NCBI GenBank assembly: GCA_016235595.1
Contig: JACRJX010000029.1
Span: 248,001 to 312,000, forward strand
Length of the DNA: 64,000 bases
Reading direction: 5' to 3'
From: Verrucomicrobiota bacterium
GTDB lineage: Bacteria > Verrucomicrobiota > Verrucomicrobiia > CAIQCK01
The notes beneath the pieces are model-generated. The model had not been told where the DNA came from and searched no databases. It saw nothing but the letters and a program-made list of their open reading frames with translations. This document shows positions 1 to 10,211 of this stretch, piece by piece. Numbering within the stretch: position 1 is the stretch's first letter; the number at the start of each line of letters is the position of its first letter. The translations under genes were made by a program, and so were the position numbers.

Positions 1-228
1 CAGCTCGGCCGCGGCATCGCCTGGCTCGACGCCGGCACGCACGAATCCCTCCTCCAGGCTGCGAACTTCGTGCAGGCGGTCCAGGACCGGCAAGGGCTGA
101 TGATCTGTTGCCCGGAAGAAATCGCCTATCGCCTTGGTTTTATCGATGCCGCGCAATTGCAGCGGCTGGCCCGCGCCATTCCGAACGCCTATGGCGATTA
201 CCTCCAGCGCGTCGCCGCGGACCTCTAG
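1..228 (+). CDS. rfbA: Glucose-1-phosphate thymidylyltransferase, C-terminal fragment
   Basis: The frame is open from the first base and ends with TAG, giving 75 residues of a protein that starts outside the window. The segments [19 protein letters not shown] and [12 protein letters not shown] match the C-terminal part of RfbA, which makes dTDP-glucose from dTTP and glucose-1-phosphate, the first step to dTDP-L-rhamnose. The fragment ends at the usual position for the family, so the 3' end looks intact. Only the tail is visible, so catalytic residues cannot be checked. The next gene starts about 50 bases downstream and is unrelated in function. Confidence 0.9.
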   Translation, partial: QLGRGIAWLDAGTHESLLQAANFVQAVQDRQGLMICCPEEIAYRLGFIDAAQLQRLARAIPNAYGDYLQRVAADL

Positions 229-281
229 CCTGAATGCCGGTCGTTGTGGCGTGGCGCGTGCATCGGCTGCGAGAGAAGCAC

Positions 282-2177
282 ATGAACCTGCGAAACATCA
301 ACCGGTCGATTCTTCACACGACGAACCTGTGTCTGCTGGCGTCTTCCCTCGCGATGGCCGCGGCGGGTGCGTCGCCTCGCATCCGCTTGGAGGAGTTTCG
401 CATCGAGCCGGCAGAGCTGCGGTTGGGTGACGCTTTTGTGATCCGGGCGCGAGCGGTCGCTGACGGCGTCAAGGTGGGCAGCTTTCTCCTGCGCACGTTG
501 GCCGAGACGAAGAAGGAACTCACACCACCCGCTTTCCCGCTCCATGTCAACGGCATGGCCTATGTGGCCGAGAATGGGAAGTATTACCTGAAGGATAACG
601 GCGAATCCGACCGCGACCCGCGCGACGGCGCGTTTGCCATTGAGATCAGCACGCGCGGTTGGAAGGCGGGCGCTTACACGTTTGCGTTTTTCGCCAGCAG
701 CCGGCCGGCGCCCGGCCCGTTTGTGGTTGCGCGCCATGATTTCACCGTTGTTGTGAAAGGCGACCGGGTCACTCTGGAAGATCTGGGCGACGCAGCCAAC
801 GATGTGAGTCGGGCGATAGCCGGTTTCAGCGTGGAGCCGGCGACTGTTGAAGCGGGGCAAACGATTACGATTCGCGCGAGCCTCCGCGGAGCGTCGGTTG
901 CCAGCCTGCAATTGACAAATCCCTGCTGCATTGCCGAGCGTGATGCGTTACCGGGCTTTCGCTACGACACAACCCGGAAGAAATCGTTCCTGACAGCCGA
1001 CGGAAAACCGGACGCTGACAACATCGTGCTGAAACTGGAAACGCGCGGCTGGCTGGCTGGCGTGCATCATTTCGTCGCCAACGCCATCGGTGGGTCCGGT
1101 CACCGCGTGGATTATCGCAACTTCGCCATCAAGGTGCGCGACTCGCGCGACCGGTTTCGCGTGACCGTGGAGCCGTCATATCCATTCGGTCCCGGCACGC
1201 ATTTTGAGAAGTTTGTGCAACTGCGCGACGGGACGTTGTTGTGCGCGGACAAGCTTTCCACCGACGGTGGGCGCACATGGCAGGGCGCGACGGGCGGTTT
1301 CGGGGTCGGCGGTTCTCATCTGAAGGACGGCCGCGTGCTGGGTCTGGCTTATCGTTGTCTGCCGATCGAGGGGCGCGAAGGCTGGTATGCTGCGGACGAG
1401 TTCGTCTCCACCGACAACGGCCGGCGTTTCAGCAAGTCCCCGGCGGAGTTCCACGTGCCCGACGCAAAGGCGGCGATGGGGCACGCATTGCATCGCGGAC
1501 CGCTGTTCATGCGCTCGATCATCGAACGCGGCGATGGTTCGCTGGCGGCGTTCATGGCGGGCTGGTTCAAGAGCGATGTGGCACTCTGCCCCTACGGCAA
1601 AGGCCGGCCGTACTCGCGCAGCTATGTGTGCGAGTCCAGCGACGGTGGCCGGACGTGGCGTTACCTGACAACCATCGGCTACGACCTGATTGGCAGTGAA
1701 GGCTACAACGAAGGCTCCATGCGCCGGCTTCCGAATGGCGAGTGGCTGGCTGTCATGCGCACTGGCAACGCGAACGACCTCAACTGCCAGGACAACCCGA
1801 TCATGTGGAGCTTCAGTGGTGATGAAGGGCGCACATGGTCGAAGCCGGCGCGCACAGGCGTGCAGGGAGCGTTCCCGGGGCTCGCGGTGTTGCCTGATGG
1901 TGTCGTCGTCATGAGCTACGGGCGGCCGGGCGCGATGGTCGTCTTCAGCACCGACGGTGGCAGGACGTGGACCGACGCGACTTGTGTAGATGCGACGCCC
2001 GGCTCGGGTTACACGGATGTGGTGAGCATCAGTCCCGGCGAATTGCTCGTGGGTTTCGGCGCACAGAACTATCTCGATCCGAAGACAGGTGTGCGCGACA
2101 GCATGTTGCGGCTGGCGCGTGTGCAGTATGAGAGGCGGGCGGTGGTTGCGCCAGGCGGCCAGGTTGGACCGCCTTGA
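282..2177 (+). CDS. Secreted BNR/Asp-box sialidase-like protein with two Ig-like domains
   Basis: The protein is 631 residues. ATG 282 was chosen over the longer ATG 234 because a purine-rich GAGAGAAG site precedes it and it begins a signal peptide (MNLRNINRS, then a hydrophobic stretch ending ASLAMAAAGA). Two tandem Ig-like segments follow (about residues 30-160 and 185-300), each with the same IEPAE/VEPAT ... RGW ... layout. The C-terminal half is a beta-propeller with four Asp boxes: STDGGRTW twice, SSDGGRTW and SGDEGRTW. This is the exo-sialidase/BNR fold. The substrate is not defined; many environmental members are generic exported glycan-binding or hydrolase propellers rather than true neuraminidases. 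It leads a same-strand run of secreted enzymes. Confidence 0.8.
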   Translation: MNLRNINRSILHTTNLCLLASSLAMAAAGASPRIRLEEFRIEPAELRLGDAFVIRARAVADGVKVGSFLLRTLAETKKELTPPAFPLHVNGMAYVAENGKYYLKDNGESDRDPRDGAFAIEISTRGWKAGAYTFAFFASSRPAPGPFVVARHDFTVVVKGDRVTLEDLGDAANDVSRAIAGFSVEPATVEAGQTITIRASLRGASVASLQLTNPCCIAERDALPGFRYDTTRKKSFLTADGKPDADNIVLKLETRGWLAGVHHFVANAIGGSGHRVDYRNFAIKVRDSRDRFRVTVEPSYPFGPGTHFEKFVQLRDGTLLCADKLSTDGGRTWQGATGGFGVGGSHLKDGRVLGLAYRCLPIEGREGWYAADEFVSTDNGRRFSKSPAEFHVPDAKAAMGHALHRGPLFMRSIIERGDGSLAAFMAGWFKSDVALCPYGKGRPYSRSYVCESSDGGRTWRYLTTIGYDLIGSEGYNEGSMRRLPNGEWLAVMRTGNANDLNCQDNPIMWSFSGDEGRTWSKPARTGVQGAFPGLAVLPDGVVVMSYGRPGAMVVFSTDGGRTWTDATCVDATPGSGYTDVVSISPGELLVGFGAQNYLDPKTGVRDSMLRLARVQYERRAVVAPGGQVGPP

Positions 2178-2283
2178 GGGAGTGAAACCGATTGGCTGCA
2201 AAGGTGGTCGCAGGTTCATGCGAGGTTTCAGCGCGGGATAGAAATCCGCTTGCCTTCTCACGCCAGTGGTCAAAGAATCTGGC

Positions 2284-5016
2284 ATGATTTTGCGAAGCTT
2301 CCGTAATCTCTTTCCTGTTCTCCGAATTGTGGTTCTGGTCCTCTTCTCTGTTTCTCCAGCCGCGCATGCTCTTGACATCCATGTTGCGCCTGACGGCAAC
2401 GATAGTTGGTCGGGCCGGATTGCGCGGCCCAACAAGGCGCGCACCGATGGGCCGCTGGCGTCGCTCAACGGCGCGCGCGATACGCTGCGGAAGCTGCGCG
2501 CGGCCGGCCAACTCAAGGAAGCTGTCCGCGTGATTGTGGCCAACGGTCGCTATACATTGGCCGAACCGCTCATGCTTGCGCCAGAGGATGGCGGGACAGC
2601 GCAAACGCCCGTGAGTTTCGAGGCAGCGAAAGGCGCGCGGCCGGTGTTCAGCGGTGGACGCGCCATCAGCGGGTTCGAGCGGGGCGAGAACGGCATTTGG
2701 AAAACGCGAGTGGCCGACGTGGCGGCGGGGAAGTGGTATTTCGAGCAGCTCTTCGTGAACGGCCACCGCGCAACGAGGGCGCGCACGCCGAACAAGTTCT
2801 GGTTCCACGTACTCGACGTCCAGGAGGAGAAACTCGACGGCTCGGCCGGCGATCCGAAGACGCGCGCCAAGACCGCCCGCCAGACCGTCCGGCTGCGCGA
2901 GGCTGATTTTGCCGCCATCGCCAAGGTCTCTCCGCAGGAACTCAAGGACGTAAACCTGGTTGTCTATCACAACTGGGACAACACGCGGAAGTTCCTCGAT
3001 GCCGTGGACCCGCAAGAGAAAAGCATTGTCATCAGCGGCGGCGGCATGAAGCCATGGAATCCGTGGCGGCGGAACAGTCCGTTCGTGTTCGAGAACTTCC
3101 TCGGCGCGCTCGATGCGCCGGGCGAGTGGTTCCTCGCGCGCGATGGCACGCTCTACTACAAGCCGCGGCCCGGCGAGAACATGAAGCGCGCGGAGGTCGT
3201 GGCGCCGGTTGCGGAGAAATTCGTCGTCATCGCAGGCGACGCTGCGGCGGGGAAATTCGTCGAGCATGTCAGCTTCAAGGGCCTGACTTTCCATCATGGC
3301 CAATGGCTGACGCCAGAAGGCGGTTTCGAGCCGATGCAGGCCGCGGCGGGAATCGAAGCGGTCGTGCAAGTGGACGGCGCGCGGCACGTGACGCTGGAGA
3401 ACTGCGACATCGGCCATGTCGGCACCTATGTCGTCTGGTTTCGCAAAGGCTGTCGCGATTGCGTTGTGCGCCACTGCGAGCTGCACGACTTCGGCGCGGG
3501 CGGCGCGCGCGTGGGCGACATGGGCATCGCCAGGAACGAAGCCGAGCGCACGAGCCACATCACGGTGGACAACAACATCATCCGCCACGGCGGCTATATC
3601 TTCCCGTGCGCCGTCGGCGTCTGGGTTGGCCAGAGCGGCGACAATCAGGTGACGCACAACGAAATCGCGGACATGTTTTATACGGGCATCTCTGCCGGCT
3701 GGACGTGGGGTTACAGCGAGGGCCTCGCCAAACGAAACACGTTCGCGTTCAACCATGTCCATCATCTTGGCTGGGGTTTGCTCAGCGACATGGGCGGCAT
3801 CTACACGCTTGGTCCGTCGCAGGGCACGCGCGTGGCCAACAACGTCTTTCATGACATTTACGCTTACAGTTACGGCGGCTGGGGTCTCTACACCGATGAG
3901 GGGAGCACTGGCATTCTGTTCGAGAATAATCTCGTCTATGACACCAAGACGGGCAGCTTCCACCAGCACTACGGCCGCGAGAACATCGTCCGCAATAACA
4001 TCCTCGCCAACAGCCGCCAACACCAACTGCAGGCAACGCGCATCGAACCGCATCTCTCGTTCACGTTCGAGAACAACATCGTGTTCTGGACCAACAACTC
4101 GCCGCTCTTTCCCGGCCGTTGGGACAAGGTCCAGCAGATCTCGTGCAGCAATTGCTACTGGAGCGCCGGCGGCAAACTCGACTTCGGGGGCAAATCGCTC
4201 GCGGATTGGCAGACGACCGGCAAGGACATCGGGAGTATCATCGCCGACCCGCTCTTCGTTGCGCCGCGCAAGAATAATTTTCGGCTGCGTCCCGGCTCGC
4301 CCGCGCTGAAGATCGGCTTCAAGCCGTTCGACCCGTCGCAAGCCGGCGTCTATGGCGACCGCGCGTGGGCCGCAAAGGCAAAGCGCGTAACCTACCCGGC
4401 TCTCGAGATTCCGCCCGAGCCGCCGCCCATCCAGATCAACGACGGTTTCGAACGCGACGCCGTCGGCAAGCCACCGCGGGGCGCGACACTGCACACCGAG
4501 AACAAAGGCGACTCGATCCTGATCACTGATGAGACTGTCGCGGCTGGCAAGCACAGCCTCAAGGTTACCGACGCGCCCGGCCTCTCGGCGGCCCATAACC
4601 CGCACTTTTACTACCAGCCGGGCTTCACCAACGGCGTCGTCTCGAATTCGTTCGACCTGCGCATCGAGAAAGCGAGCGCGATTGACTTCGAGTGGCGCGA
4701 TTGGAGCTCGGCCGACTACCACACCGCCATCCACCTCCGCATCCGCGACGGCCGGCTCCAAGCCGGCGGGAGTACGATGGAGTTGCCGCTGAACCAGTGG
4801 TTTCACGTCGAAATGACCGCGGGCCTTGGCAAAGCCAGCACCGGTCAATGGTCGCTCGTAGTGCGCGTCCCCGGCCAGCCACCGCGAGAGTTCAAGGATC
4901 TGCCCTTCGCCAAACCGCAGTTCAAGAAGCTGACGTGGGTCGGCTTCACCAGCAACGCAACCAAGTCCACTGTATTCTACCTCGATAACTTCAACCTCAA
5001 CACGAATCAGAAATGA
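2284..5016 (+). CDS. Secreted right-handed parallel beta-helix protein (pectate-lyase fold)
   Basis: The protein is 910 residues. ATG 2284 begins a good signal peptide ([20 protein letters not shown]); the longer frame uses GTG 2266. The mature start [13 protein letters not shown] is the classic opening of exported right-handed beta-helix proteins. The middle (about residues 360-600) has repeated short asparagine-rich turns such as [21 protein letters not shown] and FENNLVYD, as expected for stacked helix coils. The last 200 residues look like a carbohydrate-binding jelly roll ([12 protein letters not shown]). This fold is used by polysaccharide lyases and hydrolases; no specific catalytic set could be assigned. 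The stop overlaps the next ATG by four bases (ATGA), so the two are probably co-translated. Confidence 0.8.
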   Translation: MILRSFRNLFPVLRIVVLVLFSVSPAAHALDIHVAPDGNDSWSGRIARPNKARTDGPLASLNGARDTLRKLRAAGQLKEAVRVIVANGRYTLAEPLMLAPEDGGTAQTPVSFEAAKGARPVFSGGRAISGFERGENGIWKTRVADVAAGKWYFEQLFVNGHRATRARTPNKFWFHVLDVQEEKLDGSAGDPKTRAKTARQTVRLREADFAAIAKVSPQELKDVNLVVYHNWDNTRKFLDAVDPQEKSIVISGGGMKPWNPWRRNSPFVFENFLGALDAPGEWFLARDGTLYYKPRPGENMKRAEVVAPVAEKFVVIAGDAAAGKFVEHVSFKGLTFHHGQWLTPEGGFEPMQAAAGIEAVVQVDGARHVTLENCDIGHVGTYVVWFRKGCRDCVVRHCELHDFGAGGARVGDMGIARNEAERTSHITVDNNIIRHGGYIFPCAVGVWVGQSGDNQVTHNEIADMFYTGISAGWTWGYSEGLAKRNTFAFNHVHHLGWGLLSDMGGIYTLGPSQGTRVANNVFHDIYAYSYGGWGLYTDEGSTGILFENNLVYDTKTGSFHQHYGRENIVRNNILANSRQHQLQATRIEPHLSFTFENNIVFWTNNSPLFPGRWDKVQQISCSNCYWSAGGKLDFGGKSLADWQTTGKDIGSIIADPLFVAPRKNNFRLRPGSPALKIGFKPFDPSQAGVYGDRAWAAKAKRVTYPALEIPPEPPPIQINDGFERDAVGKPPRGATLHTENKGDSILITDETVAAGKHSLKVTDAPGLSAAHNPHFYYQPGFTNGVVSNSFDLRIEKASAIDFEWRDWSSADYHTAIHLRIRDGRLQAGGSTMELPLNQWFHVEMTAGLGKASTGQWSLVVRVPGQPPREFKDLPFAKPQFKKLTWVGFTSNATKSTVFYLDNFNLNTNQK

Positions 5017-6305
5017 AACAACGCATCCTTGTCGCCCTCGTCGCCCTCGTCACCACATGGGCCAGCGCCAGCACCAACTACACTCTCTGCGTCACCGCCG
5101 ACCGCCCCGACGCGATCTATAAACAGGGTGAAACCGTCACATTCACCATCAAGCTGCTGCTTGATAAAGAGCCGGTGAACGACGCCGTGGCGAACTGGAC
5201 CCTCTCCAAGGACGGCGTGCCGCCCACCACCAGCGGCAAGGTGAAACTCGCCGGCGGCAGTGCGACGGTCACAGGCAAACTTGACGAGCCGGGCTTCCTC
5301 CAATGCCGTGCCGTTTTCGCGGGACCCAACAAACTTGTCCGCATTGCGCTCGGCGGCGCGGCGATTGACCCGCTCAAGATCAAGCCGAGCATGCCCGTGC
5401 CGGCCGATTTCGACGAATTCTGGGCGGCGCAGAAGAAGAAGCTCGCCACGGTGCCGCTCAACCCGCGCCTAACGCCGGTGAAATCACCAACGAAGGATGT
5501 GGACTGCTTCGACCTCCAGGCTGATTCGGTCGGCGCGCCCGTCAGTGGTTACTTTGCGCGGCCCGCCGGTGCGAAACCGAAGAGCCTGCCGGCCATCCTT
5601 CTTGTCCACGGCGCGGGCGTGCGCAGTTCCGGTCTCGGTGGTGCGGCAGTCTGGGCGCAAAAGGGTCTGCTGGCGCTCGACATCAATGCCCATGGCATTC
5701 CCAACGGAAAACCGGAACAATTTTACACGGACCTTCGCAACGGCGAGCTGAAGGATTATTCCCGGCGCGGCCGTGAATCGCGCGAGACGATCTATTTTCG
5801 CGGCATGTTCGTGCGGCTGGTTCGCGCGCTGGATTTCCTGACCGCGCAGCCGGAGTGGGACGGCCGCACCGTCGTTGTCCAGGGCAGCAGCCAGGGCGGC
5901 TACCAATCACTCGTTGCTGCCGGCCTCGATCCGCGCGTAACGTTCTTCGCGGCGGGCGTGCCCGCGGGCTGCGATCATACCGGCTTCAAGGCTGGCCGCG
6001 TCAACGGCTGGCCACACTTCATCGCGACCGGCGAAACGCCGGCGCCGAACGTCGTCGAAGCCGTCCGCTACTACGATGCGATGAATTTCATCACGCGCAG
6101 CAAAGCCGATGGCATCGTCACGGTGGGTTTCATTGACACGACCTGCCCGCCGTCGAGCGTCTATGCCGCCTACAACGCGATTTCCGGCAAGAAGCGCATC
6201 CACATTGACATCGCCGCCGGCCACACCAACACACCCAAGGCCGTCGAAGCGATGCGCAATGCCATTCTCGCCCACGTCGAGGCAATGAAGAAGACCGCGA
6301 AGTAA
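5013..6305 (+). CDS. Exported acetyl xylan esterase-like alpha/beta hydrolase
   Basis: The protein is 430 residues with a signal peptide ([19 protein letters not shown]), an N-terminal Ig-like domain (about 20-115), then an AXE1/cephalosporin-deacetylase type alpha/beta hydrolase. Visible landmarks are [15 protein letters not shown], which opens the family; ILLVHGAGV at the oxyanion region; the nucleophile elbow GSSQGG near residue 292; and the likely catalytic His in AAGHTNTP near 404. The family removes acetyl groups from xylan and related sugars. It overlaps the upstream beta-helix gene by four bases, which suggests a depolymerase plus de-esterase pair acting on one glycan outside the cytoplasm. 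Confidence 0.8.
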   Translation: MKQRILVALVALVTTWASASTNYTLCVTADRPDAIYKQGETVTFTIKLLLDKEPVNDAVANWTLSKDGVPPTTSGKVKLAGGSATVTGKLDEPGFLQCRAVFAGPNKLVRIALGGAAIDPLKIKPSMPVPADFDEFWAAQKKKLATVPLNPRLTPVKSPTKDVDCFDLQADSVGAPVSGYFARPAGAKPKSLPAILLVHGAGVRSSGLGGAAVWAQKGLLALDINAHGIPNGKPEQFYTDLRNGELKDYSRRGRESRETIYFRGMFVRLVRALDFLTAQPEWDGRTVVVQGSSQGGYQSLVAAGLDPRVTFFAAGVPAGCDHTGFKAGRVNGWPHFIATGETPAPNVVEAVRYYDAMNFITRSKADGIVTVGFIDTTCPPSSVYAAYNAISGKKRIHIDIAAGHTNTPKAVEAMRNAILAHVEAMKKTAK

Positions 6306-6432
6306 AGTTGTCGGCTCAGTTCGAAGGCGGCGTCTTCTTCCGCGCCGGCGCGCGGATTGTCACGCCGAACGCGTGGATCAGCCAGAGCCAACGGCGATTG
6401 GCTGCATCCTGTGGTTGGGCGATGTTTTTCAT

Positions 6433-6837
6433 TCACTCTTGTCCCTTGTCAGCGCCTAACTCCCCTTTTGTTTTTTCATCAAATACTTGTTGGGCTGCCA
6501 TGAGACCGTCCATCGCCCGGACAAAGCCGACTATTGGCGCCAGCTGCAAAATCATCTCAACGATCTCTTGCTCCGTAAAACCCAAATTCAGAGCCGCCTT
6601 TACATGCACTTTCAGTTGTAACGCAGCTCCCAAGGTAACCATGCCGGCAATCGTAACGGCTTCTTTTGTCTTGATGTCCAAGCCAGGTCTCGCATAAATC
6701 TCTCCAAATACAAACTCGAGCAGATACCGCGTGAAATCCGGGGAGATTAGTCTCATTTTCTCGATGACAGCACTGCCCGCTTCGCCCTCCATTTCAAGTA
6801 GCTTCTTCAGCCCCTCGTCATACTTGGAAGATTCCAT
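6433..6837 (-). CDS. Carboxymuconolactone decarboxylase family protein
   Basis: The protein is 134 residues from ATG 6837, which has a strong AGGGAGGG site just upstream; the track extends to 6891 without such support. The block LDIKTKEAVTIAGMVTLG followed by LKVHVKAALNLGFTEQEIVEMI is the CMD (PF02627) signature. It lacks the CxxC redox pair of AhpD-type members, so a peroxidase role is unlikely and it resembles gamma-CMD-type proteins. It stands alone on the minus strand between two plus-strand enzymes. Substrate unknown. Base composition is lower in GC than its neighbours, which could reflect separate acquisition. Confidence 0.85.
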   Translation of the reverse strand: MESSKYDEGLKKLLEMEGEAGSAVIEKMRLISPDFTRYLLEFVFGEIYARPGLDIKTKEAVTIAGMVTLGAALQLKVHVKAALNLGFTEQEIVEMILQLAPIVGFVRAMDGLMAAQQVFDEKTKGELGADKGQE

Positions 6838-7077
6838 TTGCCCTCCCTCTGTGAAAAAGATTGTTGCTGCATGGTGCCTAGCGCCTAACATCCTTATTCA
6901 CCTAAACTCGGCGGGCTTTTCATAGGCGAGCCGAGGCAGGTTCTTGGGGCGGAGGCTGACGGAGAGACGGTTTCGTGTCAAGCGCAGCCGCAAGGACTTC
7001 GGACGAATCTGCATGCGTATTGTGTCACGACACTTTGGAAGTGAAACCATGTTTTCTTTGGTGGTAGGCTCACGCCC

Positions 7078-8937
7078 ATGAGAACCATCGTCGCACTGCT
7101 CCTGCTCATCCAGACCGTCTGCGCCCTCGCCCGCGACGCCCAGTATCAGGTCGTCATCCACACCAACGTCATGGTCGCCATGCGCGACGGCGTGAAGCTG
7201 GCCACCGACCTTTACCTGCCGGCAAGAAACGGCGCGGTCGTGGCGGAGAAATTCCCCACCATCCTCACGCGGCTGCCTTACAACAAGAACGGAAGCAAAC
7301 GCTTTGGCGAATACTACGCCGCGCGCGGCTACGTTTTCGCCGCGCAAGACACGCGCGGGCGCTACGCTTCGGAAGGCGTCTGGCACATGATGGTTGATGA
7401 CGGCCCCGACGGCGTGGATTGCGCCGCGTGGATCGGCCGGCAGCCGTGGAGCGACGGCAAGATCGGCATGATCGGCACGTCCTACGTCGGCGGCACGCAG
7501 CACGCGATGGCGCTGGCCCGCGCGCCGGAGTTGGTGACGATCATTCCCGTGGACGCCATGTCCAACCTCGGCCGCCAGTCCATGCGCAACGCCGGCGCGT
7601 TCGAGATGCGATTTTGGAACTGGATCATGCTCAATGCCGGCCGCGGCAGCCGCGCGAGTCACGACCCGGCCACGGGCGCGATGCTCAAGGAAATGGGCGA
7701 GAACCGCTTTCACTACCTGCTCAACCTCCCGCTCCGCCGCGGCACGACGCCGCTGAAGTTTTCGCCGGAATATGAGGACTGGCTTGTCGAAGCGATGCGC
7801 CACGGCACGGACGATGAGTTCTGGCTTCAGAACAACATCGTGGACCACGCCGACCGCTACAAGGACATCCCGGTTTATCTCGTCGGCGGTTGGTATGACT
7901 CCTGGGCCGGCAACACTACGGCGAACTTCGGCGCGCTCACCCAGGCGCACAAGAATCCCGTCTATCTCATCATGGGCCCGTGGATTCACGGTGCCCAGCG
8001 CGCCTCATCGCACGGCCAGGTGGACTTCGGCAAGGACGCCGCCATCGCCGACGAGTTGGCGTGGCGGCTGGAGTGGTATGACCATTGGCTCAAGGGCCTC
8101 GACAACAGCGTCGGCAAGGCCGCGCCGTTCGCAACGAAGGTCCGCATCTTTGTCATGGGCACCGGCGACGGCCACAAGACCGACAAGGGCCTGCTCAACC
8201 ACGGCGGCTTTTGGCGGGACGAACGCGAGTGGCCGCCCGCTCGCTCGCGCCTGACTCATTACTATTTCCAGCCCAACGGCGGAATCTCGACGCAAACCGC
8301 AGCCGACGTCAAGAAACCTTCCACCGCCTTTACTTTCGACCCGCGTCAGCCCGTGCCGACCATCGGCGGTTGCATCTCGTCCGGCGACGGCATCATGCTG
8401 CAGGGTGCGTGGGACCAGCGTGGCGGCCCGCACATTTGGAATTGGCCGCTGCCGCTGCCGCTCTCGGCGCGCAACGACATCGTCGTCTTTCAAACCGAGC
8501 CGCTGGCGGAAGACATCGAGGTCACCGGCGAACTGGAGGTGAGACTCTGGGCGTCGTCCTCCGCGGTGGACACGGACTTTACCGCGAAGCTCATCGACGT
8601 GTATCCCCCCAGCAACGATTTTCCCGGAGGCTTCGACCTCAACATCACCGATGGCATTGTCCGCGCGCGATTCCGCGAGACGCTGAAGCAGGAGAGGCCT
8701 ATGAAGCCCGGCACAATCTATCCGTTCACCATCCGGCTCTATCCGACCTCCAACGTTTTCAAGAAAGGTCATCGCATCCGCGTGGACATCAGCAGCAGCA
8801 ACTTCCCGCGCTTCGACGTGAACCCGAATACCGGTGAACCGCTCAATGACCACCGTCGCGTCATCTCTGCCGTCAACACCATCTACCACGACCGGGCACA
8901 CCCGTCGCACATCGTGTTGCCAGTCATACCGAGATAG
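7078..8937 (+). CDS. Exported CocE/NonD family hydrolase (peptidase S15-like)
   Basis: The protein is 619 residues with a short signal peptide (MRTIVALLLLIQTVCALA). The N-terminal alpha/beta hydrolase has VAMRDGVKLATDLYLPA, the family opening; the nucleophile motif GTSYVGG with Ser near 134; a likely acid in GGWYDSW near 271; and the likely His in GPWIHG near 303. The C-terminal part (about 400-619) is the jelly-roll X-Pro dipeptidyl-peptidase C-terminal domain, including TGELEVRLWASSS and FKKGHRIRVDISSSNFPR. Family members cleave acyl esters or X-Pro peptides; the real substrate cannot be read from sequence. The next gene starts seven bases after the stop. Confidence 0.88.
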   Translation: MRTIVALLLLIQTVCALARDAQYQVVIHTNVMVAMRDGVKLATDLYLPARNGAVVAEKFPTILTRLPYNKNGSKRFGEYYAARGYVFAAQDTRGRYASEGVWHMMVDDGPDGVDCAAWIGRQPWSDGKIGMIGTSYVGGTQHAMALARAPELVTIIPVDAMSNLGRQSMRNAGAFEMRFWNWIMLNAGRGSRASHDPATGAMLKEMGENRFHYLLNLPLRRGTTPLKFSPEYEDWLVEAMRHGTDDEFWLQNNIVDHADRYKDIPVYLVGGWYDSWAGNTTANFGALTQAHKNPVYLIMGPWIHGAQRASSHGQVDFGKDAAIADELAWRLEWYDHWLKGLDNSVGKAAPFATKVRIFVMGTGDGHKTDKGLLNHGGFWRDEREWPPARSRLTHYYFQPNGGISTQTAADVKKPSTAFTFDPRQPVPTIGGCISSGDGIMLQGAWDQRGGPHIWNWPLPLPLSARNDIVVFQTEPLAEDIEVTGELEVRLWASSSAVDTDFTAKLIDVYPPSNDFPGGFDLNITDGIVRARFRETLKQERPMKPGTIYPFTIRLYPTSNVFKKGHRIRVDISSSNFPRFDVNPNTGEPLNDHRRVISAVNTIYHDRAHPSHIVLPVIPR

Positions 8938-8943
8938 CCTTGC

Positions 8944-10194
8944 ATGAAAAGAAGGATACTGTTTTTCACGGCTGTGTGGTCAATTGGGTTTGCGGTCGCC
9001 AGCTTTGCCGCATCGCAGCCACCGCCACCACGCAATGCGCCCAAGCTGATCGTGATCAACGACGATGGCTTCAGCGCGTTCCACGGCGGCGCCTACAAGT
9101 CCGCCGATGACATCCGCAAACAGATTCTCCGTTATCGCGACACGCAGGTGGCGGTGCTGGAGTGGTGTTTCATTTCCGGCAGTCGCGTCAATTTCCCATC
9201 GAAGACGACCGAGTTGATCGGCGATGGCGTGCCGGAGTTTCCACGACGCGGTGACAAGCTCTGCGCTGAGACATTGCGGCGGCTGGCGACTGAAGGCGTG
9301 GACACACTGGACGTTGCCGCTCGCGCCTGTCACGACGCAGGCCTGCGTTGCTACGCCTCGATGCGGATGAACGGCGACTATCCTGCCAGTTGGATGGGCG
9401 AGACGGTGCCGCGGATGTTCAACAGCAGGTTCTGGTGGGATAACCCGCGCTTCCGGGTGCGCGGCAAGAAAGGTGAAGACCTGACGAAACTCTCCTATGC
9501 ATTCGCCGAAGTGCGCGACTTCAAGTTCCGCATCCTGCGCGAAGTCGTCGAGCGTGACGTGGATGGCGTGAACCTCGATTTTTTGCGGCACCCGCCATTC
9601 TTCGGCTACGAAGAGCCGCTTGTGGCCGCTTTCAAGGCCAAGTACGGCCAGGACCCGCGCGAGTTGGCCGCGGATGATTCACGCTGGCTTGAGTTGCGAT
9701 GCGATGTCATGACCGGGTTTCTAAAAGATATTCGCGCGTTGCTCGACAAGGCCGGTGAGCGCAAAGGCCGGCGCCTGGGATTGTCGGCGCGCGTGGACTG
9801 GAAACAGTATCGGCAGTGGGGTTGTGATATTGAGCGATGGGTGAAGGACGGCTTGCTTGATTACCTCGTTCTGGCGCAACACACGCTCGGCGGCTATGAG
9901 TTCGACCTCAAACCGTTTGTCTCGATGGCCAGGGGCAGCGGTTGCGCCGTTCTCTTCGGCGAGGAAGCCACTCTTTCCGGTCACGACAGGACGCCGCAGG
10001 AAGACAAGCTGATCGCCGAAGGCAAGATGAAGCCGCCGAAGCGCGACCATCTCACCCCGGAGCAATACCGCGACCGCGCCGCCCGGTGGTATGCCGCGGG
10101 AGCCGACGGCATTCACGTTTTCAACGACTGGAACAACCTGCCCGTTTTGAAAACGCTCGGCAGTGACAGCAGGCCCGACAAGACGCCCCGTTGA
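8944..10194 (+). CDS. Exported TIM-barrel glycosidase-like protein of unknown specificity
   Basis: The protein is 416 residues with a signal peptide (MKRRILFFTAVWSIGFAVASFAAS). The segments GLRCYASMRMNGDY and VDGVNLDFLRHPPFF, and a late GADGIHVFNDWNN, resemble the beta-strand ends of a (beta/alpha)8 barrel of the GHL10/family-10-like type, with NLDF as a possible active-site strand. No confident family assignment can be made. It lies seven bases after the CocE-type hydrolase and its stop is 17 bases before the next start, so it sits inside a run of secreted enzymes. Confidence 0.6.
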   Translation: MKRRILFFTAVWSIGFAVASFAASQPPPPRNAPKLIVINDDGFSAFHGGAYKSADDIRKQILRYRDTQVAVLEWCFISGSRVNFPSKTTELIGDGVPEFPRRGDKLCAETLRRLATEGVDTLDVAARACHDAGLRCYASMRMNGDYPASWMGETVPRMFNSRFWWDNPRFRVRGKKGEDLTKLSYAFAEVRDFKFRILREVVERDVDGVNLDFLRHPPFFGYEEPLVAAFKAKYGQDPRELAADDSRWLELRCDVMTGFLKDIRALLDKAGERKGRRLGLSARVDWKQYRQWGCDIERWVKDGLLDYLVLAQHTLGGYEFDLKPFVSMARGSGCAVLFGEEATLSGHDRTPQEDKLIAEGKMKPPKRDHLTPEQYRDRAARWYAAGADGIHVFNDWNNLPVLKTLGSDSRPDKTPR

Positions 10195-10211
10195 ATCCCT
10201 CGGAGGGTGTA

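Noticed and set aside
2029-4848. 939-residue minus-strand frame
   Set aside because: It is antisense to the beta-helix gene, has no recognisable domain, and reflects the high GC third positions of the real gene.
7021-7040. GTGTCACGACAC near-palindrome as an operator
   Set aside because: Single imperfect copy with no linked regulator.
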